A stretch of 53,750 nucleotides of DNA from Chitinophagales bacterium (GCA_947452995.1 CANGEV010000017.1:1-53750); one strand, 5' to 3'. Counted from the stretch's first letter, positions 25,639 to 35,811 are shown. Notes: a model not told the origin generated them from the sequence alone. A program made the numbers and translations.

Positions 25639-28434
25639 ATGCGTAAAACAGCAACCACTTTTTTTAGTGTCCTTGGATTCGCCGTATTATTGGCGGCCGG
25701 ACTAACCTTTCAAACACCGCGCACGGCGAAGGTGCAAGCTTCTTTAAAAGCCTTAGTAGCGCGTAGTGGCGGTACGGAAGATCCTGAAGAACGCGAACGT
25801 TGGGAGGAAGAGATGTTGGTAGATCCTGCCACAGGAAAAATACCTGCTGGTATCCATGCTGCAGAAGCTGCATTTGGAAGAGAACTTTTAAAACAACAAC
25901 TCGCGAAACAAAACAATAGCTTCGGCGGAACATACGATCAGCGCGGTATTTGGGGACCCATCGGTGGACGAACACGTGCCTTCGCTATTGATGTTACCAA
26001 TTCAAATCGACTACTAGCAGGCGGTGTTTCTGGTGGACTGTGGCTTTCAACAGATGCAGGTGCTTCTTGGTCGCGCGTAACGGATCGCATGTCGAAGCCC
26101 GATGTAATCGCTATTGCCCAAGATAAACGCCCTGGTCATACCACCACGTGGTATTATTTAAGTGGTGAAGCTTATGGAACCAGCGCTTCGGGAGGATCAG
26201 CCTTTTACCTTGGCGACGGTATGTTTAAATCTACGGATGGTGGCCTGACATGGGCGCCGATTAGTTCGACGGCAAGCGGTACGCAGAATCAGTTTTCAAC
26301 GAATTGGCAAGTAACCTGGAATGTAGTAACGGATCCGAGTAATCTTACGCAAGAAGAAGTATACGCAGCAACCTACGATGCAATCTACAGAAGTGTAGAT
26401 GGAGGAACAAGCTGGACCGCCGTATTATACGGAACTTCAGCCGGTAATTCCTATTTCACCGATGTAGCAGTGAGTGATAGTGGCGTTGTCTATGCAGCGC
26501 TTAGCAGTGACGGTACAGGAAAAGGAATCTGGCGTAGCGCAGATGGAATCTCGTGGACAAAAATCATCCCTTCGAATTTTCCTTCTAAATATGATCGTAT
26601 AAAAATCGGATTAAACCCTAGCAACCAAAATGAAGTTTATTTCATTTGCGCTGCTACCGATACAATGGGCTTGATGACGATTAACGCGTGGGGCGAAAAA
26701 GAATGGAATAGTCTTTATAAATATACTTACTTAAATGGTAACGGGGATAGCACAGGTGGTGTGTGGAACGATTTGTCTATGAATTTGCCTCACGGAGGCG
26801 CGAGTGTTTTCGATGATTGGCATGTTCAAGGAAGCTACAATTTAGGAATTAAAATAAAGCCTAATGATCCTAATACCGTTTTCATTTTAGGAACGAATGT
26901 TTATAGAAGTACAGATGCTTTTACAACTTCAACGAATACCACACAAATAGGTGGTTACGCATTAGGAACGCAATTAATCGGTTTTCAATTATATCCTAAT
27001 CATCATCCAGATCAACACGACTTCTGGTTTGATCCAAACAACCCTGATAAAGTTTATTCTGCGAATGATGGCGGTATCTATCGTTGCGACAGCGTAATGT
27101 CAAGCAATGTAAATTGGCATAGCTTAAACAATGGATATATCACACAACAGCTATATACGTGTTACGCAGCACACGATCCTAATTCAGACATTCTAATTGC
27201 AGGCTTGCAAGATAATGGCGTTCGTATGATTAATTCAAAAAACCCACAAGCCAATTGGGATATGCCTTTCAACGGTGACGGCTCCTATGTGGCTATGTCG
27301 AATGATGATCAAACCTATTATCTCTCTATTCAACAAGGAAAAATTTTAAAGGCAAAATTGAATGCGAATCATCAAATGACACAATACGCTCGTATCGATC
27401 CGAGCTTAGTGCATAACCGAGACGATTATCAATTCATCAACCCTTTTCTACTGGATCCTGTCAATGATAATATCATGTATCTTCCAGCAGGACGTAAGCT
27501 CTTCCGTAACGATGATTTGAGCGTTATTCCAATGAATAACAACAATGATTCAATAGCTACAAATTGGATTCAATTCCCAGATACGGTAACAGGTACTTCT
27601 AAAATTACAGCAGTATCAGTTTCGAAAAATCATCGCCTATATTATGGTACTAACAAAAAGAATGTCTATCGTATTGATAATGCAAATACAGGGACTCCAA
27701 CCCGCGTAAACATTACAGCAACAGTATTCAACGCTAATGGATATGTAAGTTGTATCGCAATCGATCCGACTAACGACGATAATGTGGCTGTGGTTTTCTC
27801 TAATTACAATGTCTATTCTATCTTCTATTCCAAAGATGCAGGAGCCACGTGGATGCGTGTAGCAGGTAATCTAGAGAAAGGAACTGGCGGAACGGGTGAT
27901 GCGCCTTCCATTCGTTGGATGTCGATGATGACGATCAATCATCAACTAAAATACTTCGTTGGTACAAGCATCGGTTTGTTCAGTGCAGACAGTTTAGAGT
28001 TGCATGACAATTCTCATCCAGGAACACAATGGACACAAGAAGGTGTGACAGAAATTGGGCAAACAATTGTTCCTTATATGCACACGCGCCAAGCCGATCA
28101 ATTCATGGCGGTAGCCACACACGGCTCCGGAATCTATAGCATCAACTTCCCATTTGCAAGTGGCATTAAAAATCCATTGCAAGCCCTTGAGATGAGTCTT
28201 AGTCCGAACCCAAGCGCGAACACCTTCCTTCAAATTGCCGATGGAAAGGGCGCTCTGACGACTGTTCGCGTCTTCGATATGCAAGGACGTTTGAAATTTG
28301 CGGATCAATTCCAAGCACATAAAGGCAGTATGCGTTATGAGATACCAGGTGCACAATGGCCTGCAGGAACCTATATCGTGAAGGTAGAACAAGGAACTGA
28401 ACATTGGAATGGTAAATGGATTAAGTCTAATTAA
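25639..28434 (+). CDS. Secreted BNR/sortilin-like beta-propeller protein with type IX sorting domain
   Basis: 931 residues from the ATG at 25639, which gives a signal sequence (MRKTATTFFSVLGFAVLLAA). Asp-box/BNR motifs recur: STDAGASW, STDGGLTW, SVDGGTSW, SADGISW and SKDAGATW, typical of VPS10/sortilin-type propellers. The last 80 residues (LSPNPSANTF, VRVFDMQGR, AGTYIVKV) are a type A type IX sorting domain. Likely cell-surface bound or released. Substrate unknown. A possible RBS-less leader precedes it. The isoaspartyl peptidase gene follows after 14 nt, so co-transcription is likely. Confidence 0.88.
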   Translation: MRKTATTFFSVLGFAVLLAAGLTFQTPRTAKVQASLKALVARSGGTEDPEERERWEEEMLVDPATGKIPAGIHAAEAAFGRELLKQQLAKQNNSFGGTYDQRGIWGPIGGRTRAFAIDVTNSNRLLAGGVSGGLWLSTDAGASWSRVTDRMSKPDVIAIAQDKRPGHTTTWYYLSGEAYGTSASGGSAFYLGDGMFKSTDGGLTWAPISSTASGTQNQFSTNWQVTWNVVTDPSNLTQEEVYAATYDAIYRSVDGGTSWTAVLYGTSAGNSYFTDVAVSDSGVVYAALSSDGTGKGIWRSADGISWTKIIPSNFPSKYDRIKIGLNPSNQNEVYFICAATDTMGLMTINAWGEKEWNSLYKYTYLNGNGDSTGGVWNDLSMNLPHGGASVFDDWHVQGSYNLGIKIKPNDPNTVFILGTNVYRSTDAFTTSTNTTQIGGYALGTQLIGFQLYPNHHPDQHDFWFDPNNPDKVYSANDGGIYRCDSVMSSNVNWHSLNNGYITQQLYTCYAAHDPNSDILIAGLQDNGVRMINSKNPQANWDMPFNGDGSYVAMSNDDQTYYLSIQQGKILKAKLNANHQMTQYARIDPSLVHNRDDYQFINPFLLDPVNDNIMYLPAGRKLFRNDDLSVIPMNNNNDSIATNWIQFPDTVTGTSKITAVSVSKNHRLYYGTNKKNVYRIDNANTGTPTRVNITATVFNANGYVSCIAIDPTNDDNVAVVFSNYNVYSIFYSKDAGATWMRVAGNLEKGTGGTGDAPSIRWMSMMTINHQLKYFVGTSIGLFSADSLELHDNSHPGTQWTQEGVTEIGQTIVPYMHTRQADQFMAVATHGSGIYSINFPFASGIKNPLQALEMSLSPNPSANTFLQIADGKGALTTVRVFDMQGRLKFADQFQAHKGSMRYEIPGAQWPAGTYIVKVEQGTEHWNGKWIKSN

Positions 28435-28448
28435 TATATTTTAAAAAT

Positions 28449-29384
28449 ATGTTTTCACTAGCGATACACGGTGGCGCGGGAGCGGTTACAAGAGAAACAA
28501 TTCCAACTTCGGAAGATCCACTTTTCCGTAAAGGCTTACGCAACGCTTTAGATGCAGGAACTGCCATCCTATCTACAGGAGGAAGTGCACTAGATGCGGT
28601 AGAGGCTGCGGTCCGCACACTCGAGAATGATCCGCTCTTCAATGCGGGTCGTGGTGCGGTTTATACTAAAAAAGGTGTGCACGAAATGGATGCCTCTATT
28701 ATGGACGGTTCTAATTTGAAAGCGGGCGCTGTAGCTGGTGTGCGTAATATTAAAAACCCTGTAAGCCTTGCTAGAAAGGTGATGGAAGAATCTGGTCATG
28801 TATTGTTGAGTGGTAAAGGAGCGAATGAATTTGCCTTAAAAGTGAAAGCAGAAATGGAGCCCGACGATTATTTCTATACGAAATTCCGCTACGATCAATG
28901 GTTGCGCGTTCGTCACACCGACTTCTACCATCTCGACCATATCGTATCCGAAGATCCAGACCGTAAATTCGGTACCGTAGGTGCTGTTGCGATGGATGCC
29001 CACGGACACCTTGCTGCAGCCACTTCTACCGGTGGTATGTTAAACAAACAATACGGCCGTATCGGCGACTCGCCAATCATCGGAGCCGGCAACTATGCGA
29101 ATGATGCTACCTGCGCAATCTCTTGCACAGGGCATGGTGAATACTTTATCCGTTATGCTGCATCATTTGATGTTCACTGTTTGATGGAATATAAAGGACT
29201 TTCACTAGAAGAAGCCGTTCGCACCGTCATCTTCGACAAGCTAAAAGTAGCCGGAGCAGAAGGCGGTATGATTGCCGTGGATGCAAAAGGTAATATCAGC
29301 TTGCAATTCAATGCGCTTGGCATGCACAGAGGCTTCCGTCATAGCGATGGTAGAGAGTATGTGGCGCTTTATAATAATGAATAA
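28449..29384 (+). CDS. Isoaspartyl peptidase / L-asparaginase (Ntn-hydrolase, asparaginase 2 family)
   Basis: 311 residues. The precursor is expected to cut itself before the nucleophile T176 in FGTVGAVAMDAHGHLAAATS, the family signature. The N-terminal IHGGAGAV and the later GAGNYANDATCAISCTG are also typical. It removes beta-aspartyl residues from damaged peptides or hydrolyses Asn. No signal peptide, so probably cytoplasmic. Its C-terminal NNE and stop codon are part of an AATGAATAAT repeat, a sign that a repeat inserted at the gene end. Confidence 0.93.
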   Translation: MFSLAIHGGAGAVTRETIPTSEDPLFRKGLRNALDAGTAILSTGGSALDAVEAAVRTLENDPLFNAGRGAVYTKKGVHEMDASIMDGSNLKAGAVAGVRNIKNPVSLARKVMEESGHVLLSGKGANEFALKVKAEMEPDDYFYTKFRYDQWLRVRHTDFYHLDHIVSEDPDRKFGTVGAVAMDAHGHLAAATSTGGMLNKQYGRIGDSPIIGAGNYANDATCAISCTGHGEYFIRYAASFDVHCLMEYKGLSLEEAVRTVIFDKLKVAGAEGGMIAVDAKGNISLQFNALGMHRGFRHSDGREYVALYNNE

Positions 29385-29884
29385 TTAAATAATGAATATT
29401 GAATAATGTAAAAAAGTTAGGGGCAATACAATATTGAACAAAGCTTCGGCGTTATTATGAAACTATGGCGAAGCAAAATATTTTAAAAGAACGCTCCTTT
29501 CAAATAGCGATTCAGGTTGTAAATCTATCGAATAAATTAAAAAGCGATCATTCAGATTATATTATTTCCAAACAACTCTGTAGATCCGGCACGTCTATAG
29601 GAGCGCTTATTCGAGAATCGGAATACAGCGAAAGCAGAGCAGATTTTGTTCACAAACTTGCAATAGCACTTAAGGAATCCAACGAATGTTTGTATTGGTT
29701 AGAAATATCCAATGAAATATATAAGACTAACTCAACTCTAATTTCTGATTTAATAAAAAGAATCATTGAGATTATAAAAATATTAACCAGTAGTATTATC
29801 ACTTGTAAAAAACATATTAAGATTAAAAAAAATGAATAATTAATATCTTTCTATTATTCATTATTCATTTCAACATTATTCATT
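29374..29884. mobile_element. Candidate mini-element: four-helix-bundle gene between AATGAATAAT inverted repeats
   Basis: The left side has AATGAATAAT (29376-29385) and two further imperfect copies to about 29408. The right side has AATGAATAAT at 29831-29840 and three inverted copies, ATTATTCATT, at 29853, 29860 and 29875-29884. The repeats abut the stop codons of the genes on both sides. The enclosed gene is a four-helix-bundle (S23/IVS) protein. No transposase is present, so movement would need help from elsewhere (inference). Confidence 0.5.
29465..29839 (+). CDS. Four-helix-bundle protein (S23 / 23S rRNA intervening-sequence protein family)
   Basis: 124 residues, typical size. The family pattern is visible: FQIAIQVVNLSNKL, QLCRSGTSIGALIRESEYSE, FVHKLAIALKESNECLYWLE. 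These small proteins occur within 23S rRNA intervening sequences and as free copies in many Bacteroidota genomes; related Avd proteins assist diversity-generating retroelements. No reverse transcriptase or template repeat is present here, so a DGR is excluded in the window. Its 3' end (KKNE plus stop) is formed by the flanking repeat. Confidence 0.9.
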   Translation: MAKQNILKERSFQIAIQVVNLSNKLKSDHSDYIISKQLCRSGTSIGALIRESEYSESRADFVHKLAIALKESNECLYWLEISNEIYKTNSTLISDLIKRIIEIIKILTSSIITCKKHIKIKKNE

Positions 29885-31820
29885 AAACAATCACACTCCC
29901 TTTCCCGCCCGCAATGGTGCGTTTGGATTCAAACAATAGTTTAATCATGGATTGCTGGACGATGATTTCTTCTTCGCTCTTCATATCTTTCAACTCCGCC
30001 ATATAATTGTCGATCATGCGCATTACTTTACGCAATTTGAAGTAGTGTACTACACTCAAAACCTCTTGTTCATATACTTGATCGCGCTTGTTGATGAAGA
30101 TATTTTTTGACTCCCAATTAGGACTCAATTCATGTTGATCTTGTACTAAATCAACAGCCATTTTACATAAATCAGGATCTGTCAAACTCGTATACCAGCT
30201 CATTGGAGGGATAACACCATTTTGATATTGTTCCATAAAAAGCTGTACAAGCTGCATCAGTAGCGGATTCTCAAACATCGCAATCTCTACCTCTTCATTG
30301 ATATATTGTGCTACCGTTTTTTCATTCGACATCGGTAAGGCTCCGAATTCTATCAATGAACGAACAATCGCTCTTTCTTGTGGCTCTTCGTTCTTCGCCG
30401 TAACAAGCTCCTGTGGTGCAGGACTTGTAACGGCAGATTGCAAGGCATGTAGCTGGTCGATATCTGCGGCCGGAGCATTCGAATCTTTCTTTAACTTCGA
30501 GCGTATCGCTTTATTGACTTCTTGTAATACCTGTGATTCACTAACTTCAATCAAGTTGGAAAACTCACGTACGTATTCCGCACGTACAAAGGTGTCGGGC
30601 ACCTTTGCCAACAAAGCTATCATCTCACGCACCACTTCCGCCTTGCGATAAGGATCAGCCTTTGCAGCCTCCATTACATCCTGAATCTTAAAGCGCATAA
30701 AGTCTTTCGCATTCGCCGTCACGTACTCTGTAAAACCGTCGATACCACGACTCTGCATGAAGCTATCCGGATCTTCTCCGTCAGGCAATAGTACCAACTT
30801 CAAGTTCATCCCCTCTTCTACAATAATCTCAAGCCCACGCATCGCGGCTTTAATACCGGCTGCATCGCCATCATACAACAACATGAGGTTGTTAGTAAAA
30901 CGTTTGATTAATTTCACCTGATCGACTGTCAAGGCCGTACCAGACGAGGCCACCACATTTTCAATACCGCCTTGCGCAAGCGAAATAACGTCCATATAAC
31001 CTTCTACCAAATAGCAGAAGTTATTGCGTACAATTGAATTCTTTGCTTGGTAAATACCATAAACACCACTGCCTTTATGATAGATCGGTGTTTCTGGACT
31101 ATTAAAATATTTCGCTATATTTTTATCCTTCTTCAAGGTTCTAGCACCGAAGGCCACAATTTTTCCAGACAGATTTTGAATTGGAAATATCACCCGACCG
31201 CGATAAAAATCACCTTCTCGTTCTTTTTGTGTGAGACCTAAAAGCTTTAGCTCATCGAGCTCATAGCCATTTTGAATGGCGAAATTAGTGAAGCGTCTTT
31301 CTTGATCAGGGTTATAGCCTAGCTGAAATTTTTGAATGATATCGTCGCGAAGATGACGCTCTCTAAAATAGCTTAAGCCAATACTTCTGCCTTCATCATC
31401 ATTCCAAAGCATATCCGTAAAGAAACGCTGTGCGAAGGCATTGATGGCAAAAAGTCGTTCACGCGCTTGCGAAGCTTGTGCTTGCTCCGGACTCATCTGC
31501 ACTTCCTCGATTGGAATATTGTACTTGCGTGCTAGATATTGAATCGCTTCAGGAAAGCTGACATGTTCGATATCCATTACAAACTTACTCGAATTACCAC
31601 TTGCGCCACAGCCAAAGCATTTGTAAATACCTTTAGCAGGCGATACCGTAAACGAAGGCGTTTTCTCATTGTGAAATGGGCAATTGCCAATCATATTCAC
31701 CCCTCGTCTTTTCAAGGGCACAAAATCACTAATCACATCTTCGATACGTGCGGCGTCTAATACTTTCTGTATGGTTTGTTCAGGAATCACTGTTCTTAAA
31801 GATACGGAATATGTGCTCAT
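29883..31820 (-). CDS. dnaG: DNA primase DnaG
   Basis: 645 residues. N-terminal CHC2 zinc finger (C47, H50, C68, C71: NCPFHNEKTPSF and CFGCGASGN), central TOPRIM domain (LVEGYMDVISLAQGG, LLYDGDAAGI) and a helicase-interacting C-terminal part. It makes RNA primers for DNA replication together with the replicative helicase. Complete gene. Its stop codon overlaps an ATTATTCATT repeat. The gene is convergent with the four-helix-bundle gene. Confidence 0.96.
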   Translation of the reverse strand: MSTYSVSLRTVIPEQTIQKVLDAARIEDVISDFVPLKRRGVNMIGNCPFHNEKTPSFTVSPAKGIYKCFGCGASGNSSKFVMDIEHVSFPEAIQYLARKYNIPIEEVQMSPEQAQASQARERLFAINAFAQRFFTDMLWNDDEGRSIGLSYFRERHLRDDIIQKFQLGYNPDQERRFTNFAIQNGYELDELKLLGLTQKEREGDFYRGRVIFPIQNLSGKIVAFGARTLKKDKNIAKYFNSPETPIYHKGSGVYGIYQAKNSIVRNNFCYLVEGYMDVISLAQGGIENVVASSGTALTVDQVKLIKRFTNNLMLLYDGDAAGIKAAMRGLEIIVEEGMNLKLVLLPDGEDPDSFMQSRGIDGFTEYVTANAKDFMRFKIQDVMEAAKADPYRKAEVVREMIALLAKVPDTFVRAEYVREFSNLIEVSESQVLQEVNKAIRSKLKKDSNAPAADIDQLHALQSAVTSPAPQELVTAKNEEPQERAIVRSLIEFGALPMSNEKTVAQYINEEVEIAMFENPLLMQLVQLFMEQYQNGVIPPMSWYTSLTDPDLCKMAVDLVQDQHELSPNWESKNIFINKRDQVYEQEVLSVVHYFKLRKVMRMIDNYMAELKDMKSEEEIIVQQSMIKLLFESKRTIAGGKGSVIV

Positions 31821-31892
31821 TTTAAAAAATGAAAATTATTGAATCTCGTATTCAAATTAATTTTAACTTTAATAACCAAACCACCCCCTTCT

Positions 31893-32846
31893 ATGAAACG
31901 CTACTCCTTCCTTCTTGCCCTCCTGCTTTCGCTAGGCAACACAACACATGCACAGTGGATTGATTGGGGCTATGCACATTCAAACATCGACTCTACCTAT
32001 TTCAATAATACCCCAAGCTGGCTCACGCAAGATACATGTGCCGCACCTCTTTGGCAGATAGGCGCTTCTCAGAAAAACGTCTTCGCCAACAACACTGGTA
32101 TTTCTACAGATACCATCAACCCCGTCTCCGCCAATCAAAATCACTTTTTTGAAATTATAGTACCAAGTGGCTGTTATTCCCTAACTACCTTCTCCTTCGA
32201 ACATAAAATGCATGCCAACCCTTTGCATTCCGGCGGGTATATCACCTATTATAGTCCGAAAGACTCTCTTTGGCATCCCATCATGTTACCTCCTAATACA
32301 TGGGATAATAATGGCGCTGAATTTATTACCACTGCAAATCTTTATACCACGAACGACACCTTATTTAATCGTCAATGTGGCTATACTCGGCAAGATCCTT
32401 CTTGGCAATTATCCTATGTGCAATTGCGTTGGTTCGTCCCCGCAAAAGGCGCTGGCTGGTCGTTTCAAGATTTTGACACCACTCGCTTCCGTTTCCACTT
32501 CATCAGCGATACCTGTAGCAATATCGGCGACGGTTGGATGATTCGTAAAATCACCTTGATCAGTGTCTTCACATGGGGCGATGTAAAAAATCTAAATGAA
32601 ATCAACGAGTTTCAATGCAATGAGCTCTGCGAAAACAAGCTCTCCGTAACAGTCGCCATGCCCGTACATGGAACGCTCACCCTCAGTAATATCGCGGGGC
32701 AAACCGTGCTTCAACAAGCCATCGAATCGAACCGCGCTTCCTTAAATACCAGCGAACTTGATAATGGAATGTACTTCCTACAACTAAAAGATGTAAGCGG
32801 TAAAATCTTCAAAGCAAAAAAAATAGTAAGGCTGAGTCAGTATTAA
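31893..32846 (+). CDS. Secreted protein with type A type IX sorting domain
   Basis: 317 residues from the ATG at 31893, giving a signal peptide (MKRYSFLLALLLSLGNTTHA). The open frame up to 31839 would add an unlikely leader. The middle part is unrecognised, Trp/Tyr-rich and beta-like. The C-terminal 70 residues (VTVAMPVHGTLTLSNIAGQ, LDNGMYFLQLKD, KIVRLSQY) are a type IX sorting domain. A C-rich tract precedes the ATG. The stop overlaps the recQ stop from the other strand by 4 nt. Confidence 0.83.
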   Translation: MKRYSFLLALLLSLGNTTHAQWIDWGYAHSNIDSTYFNNTPSWLTQDTCAAPLWQIGASQKNVFANNTGISTDTINPVSANQNHFFEIIVPSGCYSLTTFSFEHKMHANPLHSGGYITYYSPKDSLWHPIMLPPNTWDNNGAEFITTANLYTTNDTLFNRQCGYTRQDPSWQLSYVQLRWFVPAKGAGWSFQDFDTTRFRFHFISDTCSNIGDGWMIRKITLISVFTWGDVKNLNEINEFQCNELCENKLSVTVAMPVHGTLTLSNIAGQTVLQQAIESNRASLNTSELDNGMYFLQLKDVSGKIFKAKKIVRLSQY

Positions 32847-35224
32847 TTACCTAACTCGCTGATGAATTTTATGCGCATCAACTGCACTTGCTCGTAGTTG
32901 TAATCGTCCTTCCCAAGCTCGTTTACAGCCGTGGCGATATCATCTGTTTCGGCCGAACGAAAATATTCAAAAATATCATCTTGTGTATATTGATCAATAT
33001 GCTGGTCGATATAATACTTCAAATTCAAACGCGTACCACTCGCAACGATAGACTCCATCTCCACCATCAACTCTTCCATCGAAATCTGACGCGAACGCGC
33101 GATTTCTTCTAATGGAATTTTCTTATCGATGTTCTGGATAATCTGCACCTTCATCGCGCTTTTATTGGCAATCGTTTTCACAACTAAATCCATCGCACGC
33201 TCAATATTATTATCCTGCACATACTTGTCAATCATCGACACAAAGGGAGCGCCATAGCGCATCGCCTTCCCTTTACTCACCCCTTGGCAACGCTCCAACT
33301 CCTCTAAGGTCGTCGGATATTGCAATGCCATATCTTCCAAGGTAGGATCTAAGAAAATGACAAATGGTGGTAGTTTCTTTTCATTAGCCACTTGCTTGCG
33401 CAAATCACGTAGCATCTGCAACAATACCGGATCTAAGCTAGCGCCGCCACCCGACTGCGTGCCGGTGATAATATCCTCATCATCGCCTTCGTCGGTCTTA
33501 TCGTAGTTATGATTCAAGGTAATCTTGACAGAATGTGGCTTCTCCAAAAAGGATCTACCCTGGTCGGTCAATTTCAACAAGCCATAATGTTCGATATCTT
33601 TGCGCAGATAATCATGCAACATCGCTTGGCGAATCACGGAGTTCCAATAGATATCATCCTGCTCATTGCCGGCTCCGTATTCTTTCAATTTATTATGTTC
33701 GAACAAAACAATCTGTTGATCTTTTTTGCCCGTGATAATTTTAACGATATAATCGATTCCATAACTCTCTTCTACCTTCAACACCGTATTCAAAACTAAC
33801 TTAACAGCATCCTTACCTTCTGTTTGCTCTTTCGGATGCGTACAGTTATCACACATGCCGCAGTTCTCCTGATTCAGCATTTCACCAAAATAATGCAAGA
33901 TGAATTTACGTCGACAAGCACTCGTCTCCGCAAAAGCTTCCATCTCCATCAACAGCTGTGCACCCAAATCACGCTCTGCAGCAGGTTTGTCGCGCATAAA
34001 CTTCTCTAGCTTCAATAAATCACTATAGGAATAATACGCTCTACAAACACCTTCCAATCCATCTCTACCCGCTCGTCCTGTTTCTTGATAATAATTCTCC
34101 AAAGATTTTGGGAAATTATAATGAATCACATAACGCACATCGGGCTTATCAATACCCATTCCAAAGGCTATCGTAGCGACAATCACATCCACCTCTTGCA
34201 TCAAAAACCAATCTTGTCGTTGGCTTCTTACTGCCGCTTCTAGTCCGGCATGATAGGCCACGGCTTTCACGCCATTCACGGTCAATATTTGAGCTAGCTC
34301 TTCCGCTGTCTTTCTAGAAAGCGTATAGATGATTCCCGATTTGCCTGATTTCTTACGAATGAATTTGATGATATCCTTGATACATTCATCTTTCTTCGGC
34401 TTCGGTATCACCTCGTAATAAAGGTTCGGACGGTTGAAAGAAGAAATGAAGATATTCGGTTCGTTCATGCCAAGATTCTTCAAAATATCGCTCTGCACTT
34501 TTGGCGTTGCAGTAGCTGTTAGGGCAATCATAGGAATGCGTTCACCAATCGATTCTATCATATCTTTGATAGAGCGATAGCTCGGACGAAAATCATGTCC
34601 CCACTCGGAGATACAATGCGCTTCATCGACGGCAAGGAACGACACTTTAATGCCTTTGAAGAATTCAATATTGTCTTCGCGCTCGAGTGTCTCCGGCGCG
34701 ACATATAATAGTTTTGTTATGCCCTTTTTAATATCATCCTTCACTTTTTTTGCTTGCGCTTTGGTGAGTGAAGAGTTTAAGAAGTGCGCTACAGCATCTG
34801 TTTCAGAATAGGAACGAATCGCGTCCACCTGATTTTTCATCAAGGCAATCAATGGAGATACGATGATTGCGCAGCCTTCACTGATTAGGGCTGGGAGTTG
34901 ATAGCACAAGGATTTACCACCGCCTGTTGGCATAATCACAAAAGTATCTTGCCCGGCAAGGATTGATTCGATAATAATTTGTTGGTTGCCCTTAAACTGA
35001 TCGAAGCCGAAATGCTCTTGCAAAGCGGCTACGAGCGACTCATTTGCTTTTATTTCACGGGGCAAAAAGTCTTTTTCATTACGCAATGGCTGCGATAATA
35101 AGGCTTGCGCACTAGTCGACTTACGAGCGGTACGTACTTTCGACTTACCTATTTCCTCTTCGGAAACAGGTTTCGCTTTTTTTACCGCCTTTTTCGTCAC
35201 CTTCTTTTTAGGAATGAGTGCCAT
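32843..35224 (-). CDS. recQ: ATP-dependent DNA helicase RecQ
   Basis: 793 residues, longer than the E. coli enzyme (about 610) because of a Lys-rich N-terminal extension and an extra C-terminal region. Motifs: MPTGGGKSLCYQLP (Walker A), DEAHCISEWGHDFRPSY (DEAH and aromatic loop), RAGRDG (motif VI) and the zinc cluster CRRKFILHYFG...CGMCDNC. An HRDC domain follows (about residues 620-690), then a helix-turn-helix-like tail. It unwinds DNA in recombination and replication restart. Such long forms are usual in Bacteroidota. Confidence 0.94.
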   Translation of the reverse strand: MALIPKKKVTKKAVKKAKPVSEEEIGKSKVRTARKSTSAQALLSQPLRNEKDFLPREIKANESLVAALQEHFGFDQFKGNQQIIIESILAGQDTFVIMPTGGGKSLCYQLPALISEGCAIIVSPLIALMKNQVDAIRSYSETDAVAHFLNSSLTKAQAKKVKDDIKKGITKLLYVAPETLEREDNIEFFKGIKVSFLAVDEAHCISEWGHDFRPSYRSIKDMIESIGERIPMIALTATATPKVQSDILKNLGMNEPNIFISSFNRPNLYYEVIPKPKKDECIKDIIKFIRKKSGKSGIIYTLSRKTAEELAQILTVNGVKAVAYHAGLEAAVRSQRQDWFLMQEVDVIVATIAFGMGIDKPDVRYVIHYNFPKSLENYYQETGRAGRDGLEGVCRAYYSYSDLLKLEKFMRDKPAAERDLGAQLLMEMEAFAETSACRRKFILHYFGEMLNQENCGMCDNCTHPKEQTEGKDAVKLVLNTVLKVEESYGIDYIVKIITGKKDQQIVLFEHNKLKEYGAGNEQDDIYWNSVIRQAMLHDYLRKDIEHYGLLKLTDQGRSFLEKPHSVKITLNHNYDKTDEGDDEDIITGTQSGGGASLDPVLLQMLRDLRKQVANEKKLPPFVIFLDPTLEDMALQYPTTLEELERCQGVSKGKAMRYGAPFVSMIDKYVQDNNIERAMDLVVKTIANKSAMKVQIIQNIDKKIPLEEIARSRQISMEELMVEMESIVASGTRLNLKYYIDQHIDQYTQDDIFEYFRSAETDDIATAVNELGKDDYNYEQVQLMRIKFISELGN

Positions 35225-35388
35225 ATACGCTTATTAAAATCCCTAAATTCAGTTTCTAGGGCTCAAAGATGAAGATACCAAAAATCCTTAATCTATCCAA
35301 CTGTATTTCAATTTTTAGCTCCCTTTTCCCGAATTAAAGGAAACATGACACCAAGCCCAAACTCGAAAAATAAAAAAGCGCAGTTTCC

Positions 35389-35420
35389 TTGCATTTTTAT
35401 CCTTTTCACCCCTATTTTCG
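35389..35420 (+). promoter_or_regulatory. apaG promoter
   Basis: TTG (35389-35391) and TATTTTCG (35413-35420, one mismatch to TAnnTTTG) are spaced 21 nt. The ATG of apaG follows the box after only 4 nt (CAAT), the same spacing as at mnmE, which suggests a leaderless transcript. Confidence 0.45.
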
Positions 35421-35424
35421 CAAT

Positions 35425-35811
35425 ATGCATTCAGCAAAGACAGATCAGGTTGAAATAACAGTAAAGACGCAATACGAAGGCGAACGTAATCGCATTCTAA
35501 ATGGTCCGTACGTGTTCTCCTATGTCATCAGTATCACCAATCATGCAGCTGAAGCGGTCCAACTATTACGTCGACATTGGTTTATTATTGATGGAGACGG
35601 ACAGAAAAGAGAAGTAGAAGGTCTTGGCGTAATAGGTCAACAGCCCATTATTTTACCAGGAGAAACTTATACATATAATTCCTTTTGTCCCCTTTCGCAA
35701 GAAGTCGGTAAAATGTGTGGTTTCTACACGATGATTCGTCCGATCGATGAGCACTTGTTTGTGGTAGATATTCCTGAATTCAGTCTTACGGTACCGTATC
35801 GCGCTAATTAA
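35425..35811 (+). CDS. apaG: ApaG-family protein
   Basis: 128 residues from the ATG at 35425 (the upstream ATG at 35389 lies inside the promoter). The immunoglobulin-like ApaG/DUF525 fold is recognised by YVFSYVISITN, LLRRHWFIIDGDG, VEGLGVIGQQP and MCGFYTMI. In enterobacteria it is linked to Co2+/Mg2+ homeostasis and diadenosine tetraphosphate metabolism; its biochemical role in Bacteroidota is unclear. Convergent with the amidohydrolase gene, overlapping by 4 nt. Confidence 0.92.
   Translation: MHSAKTDQVEITVKTQYEGERNRILNGPYVFSYVISITNHAAEAVQLLRRHWFIIDGDGQKREVEGLGVIGQQPIILPGETYTYNSFCPLSQEVGKMCGFYTMIRPIDEHLFVVDIPEFSLTVPYRAN

Noticed and set aside
29465-29839. Four-helix-bundle gene as part of a diversity-generating retroelement (Avd-like)
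   Set aside because: No reverse transcriptase, template repeat or variable repeat exists in the window; free S23-type copies are common in Bacteroidota.
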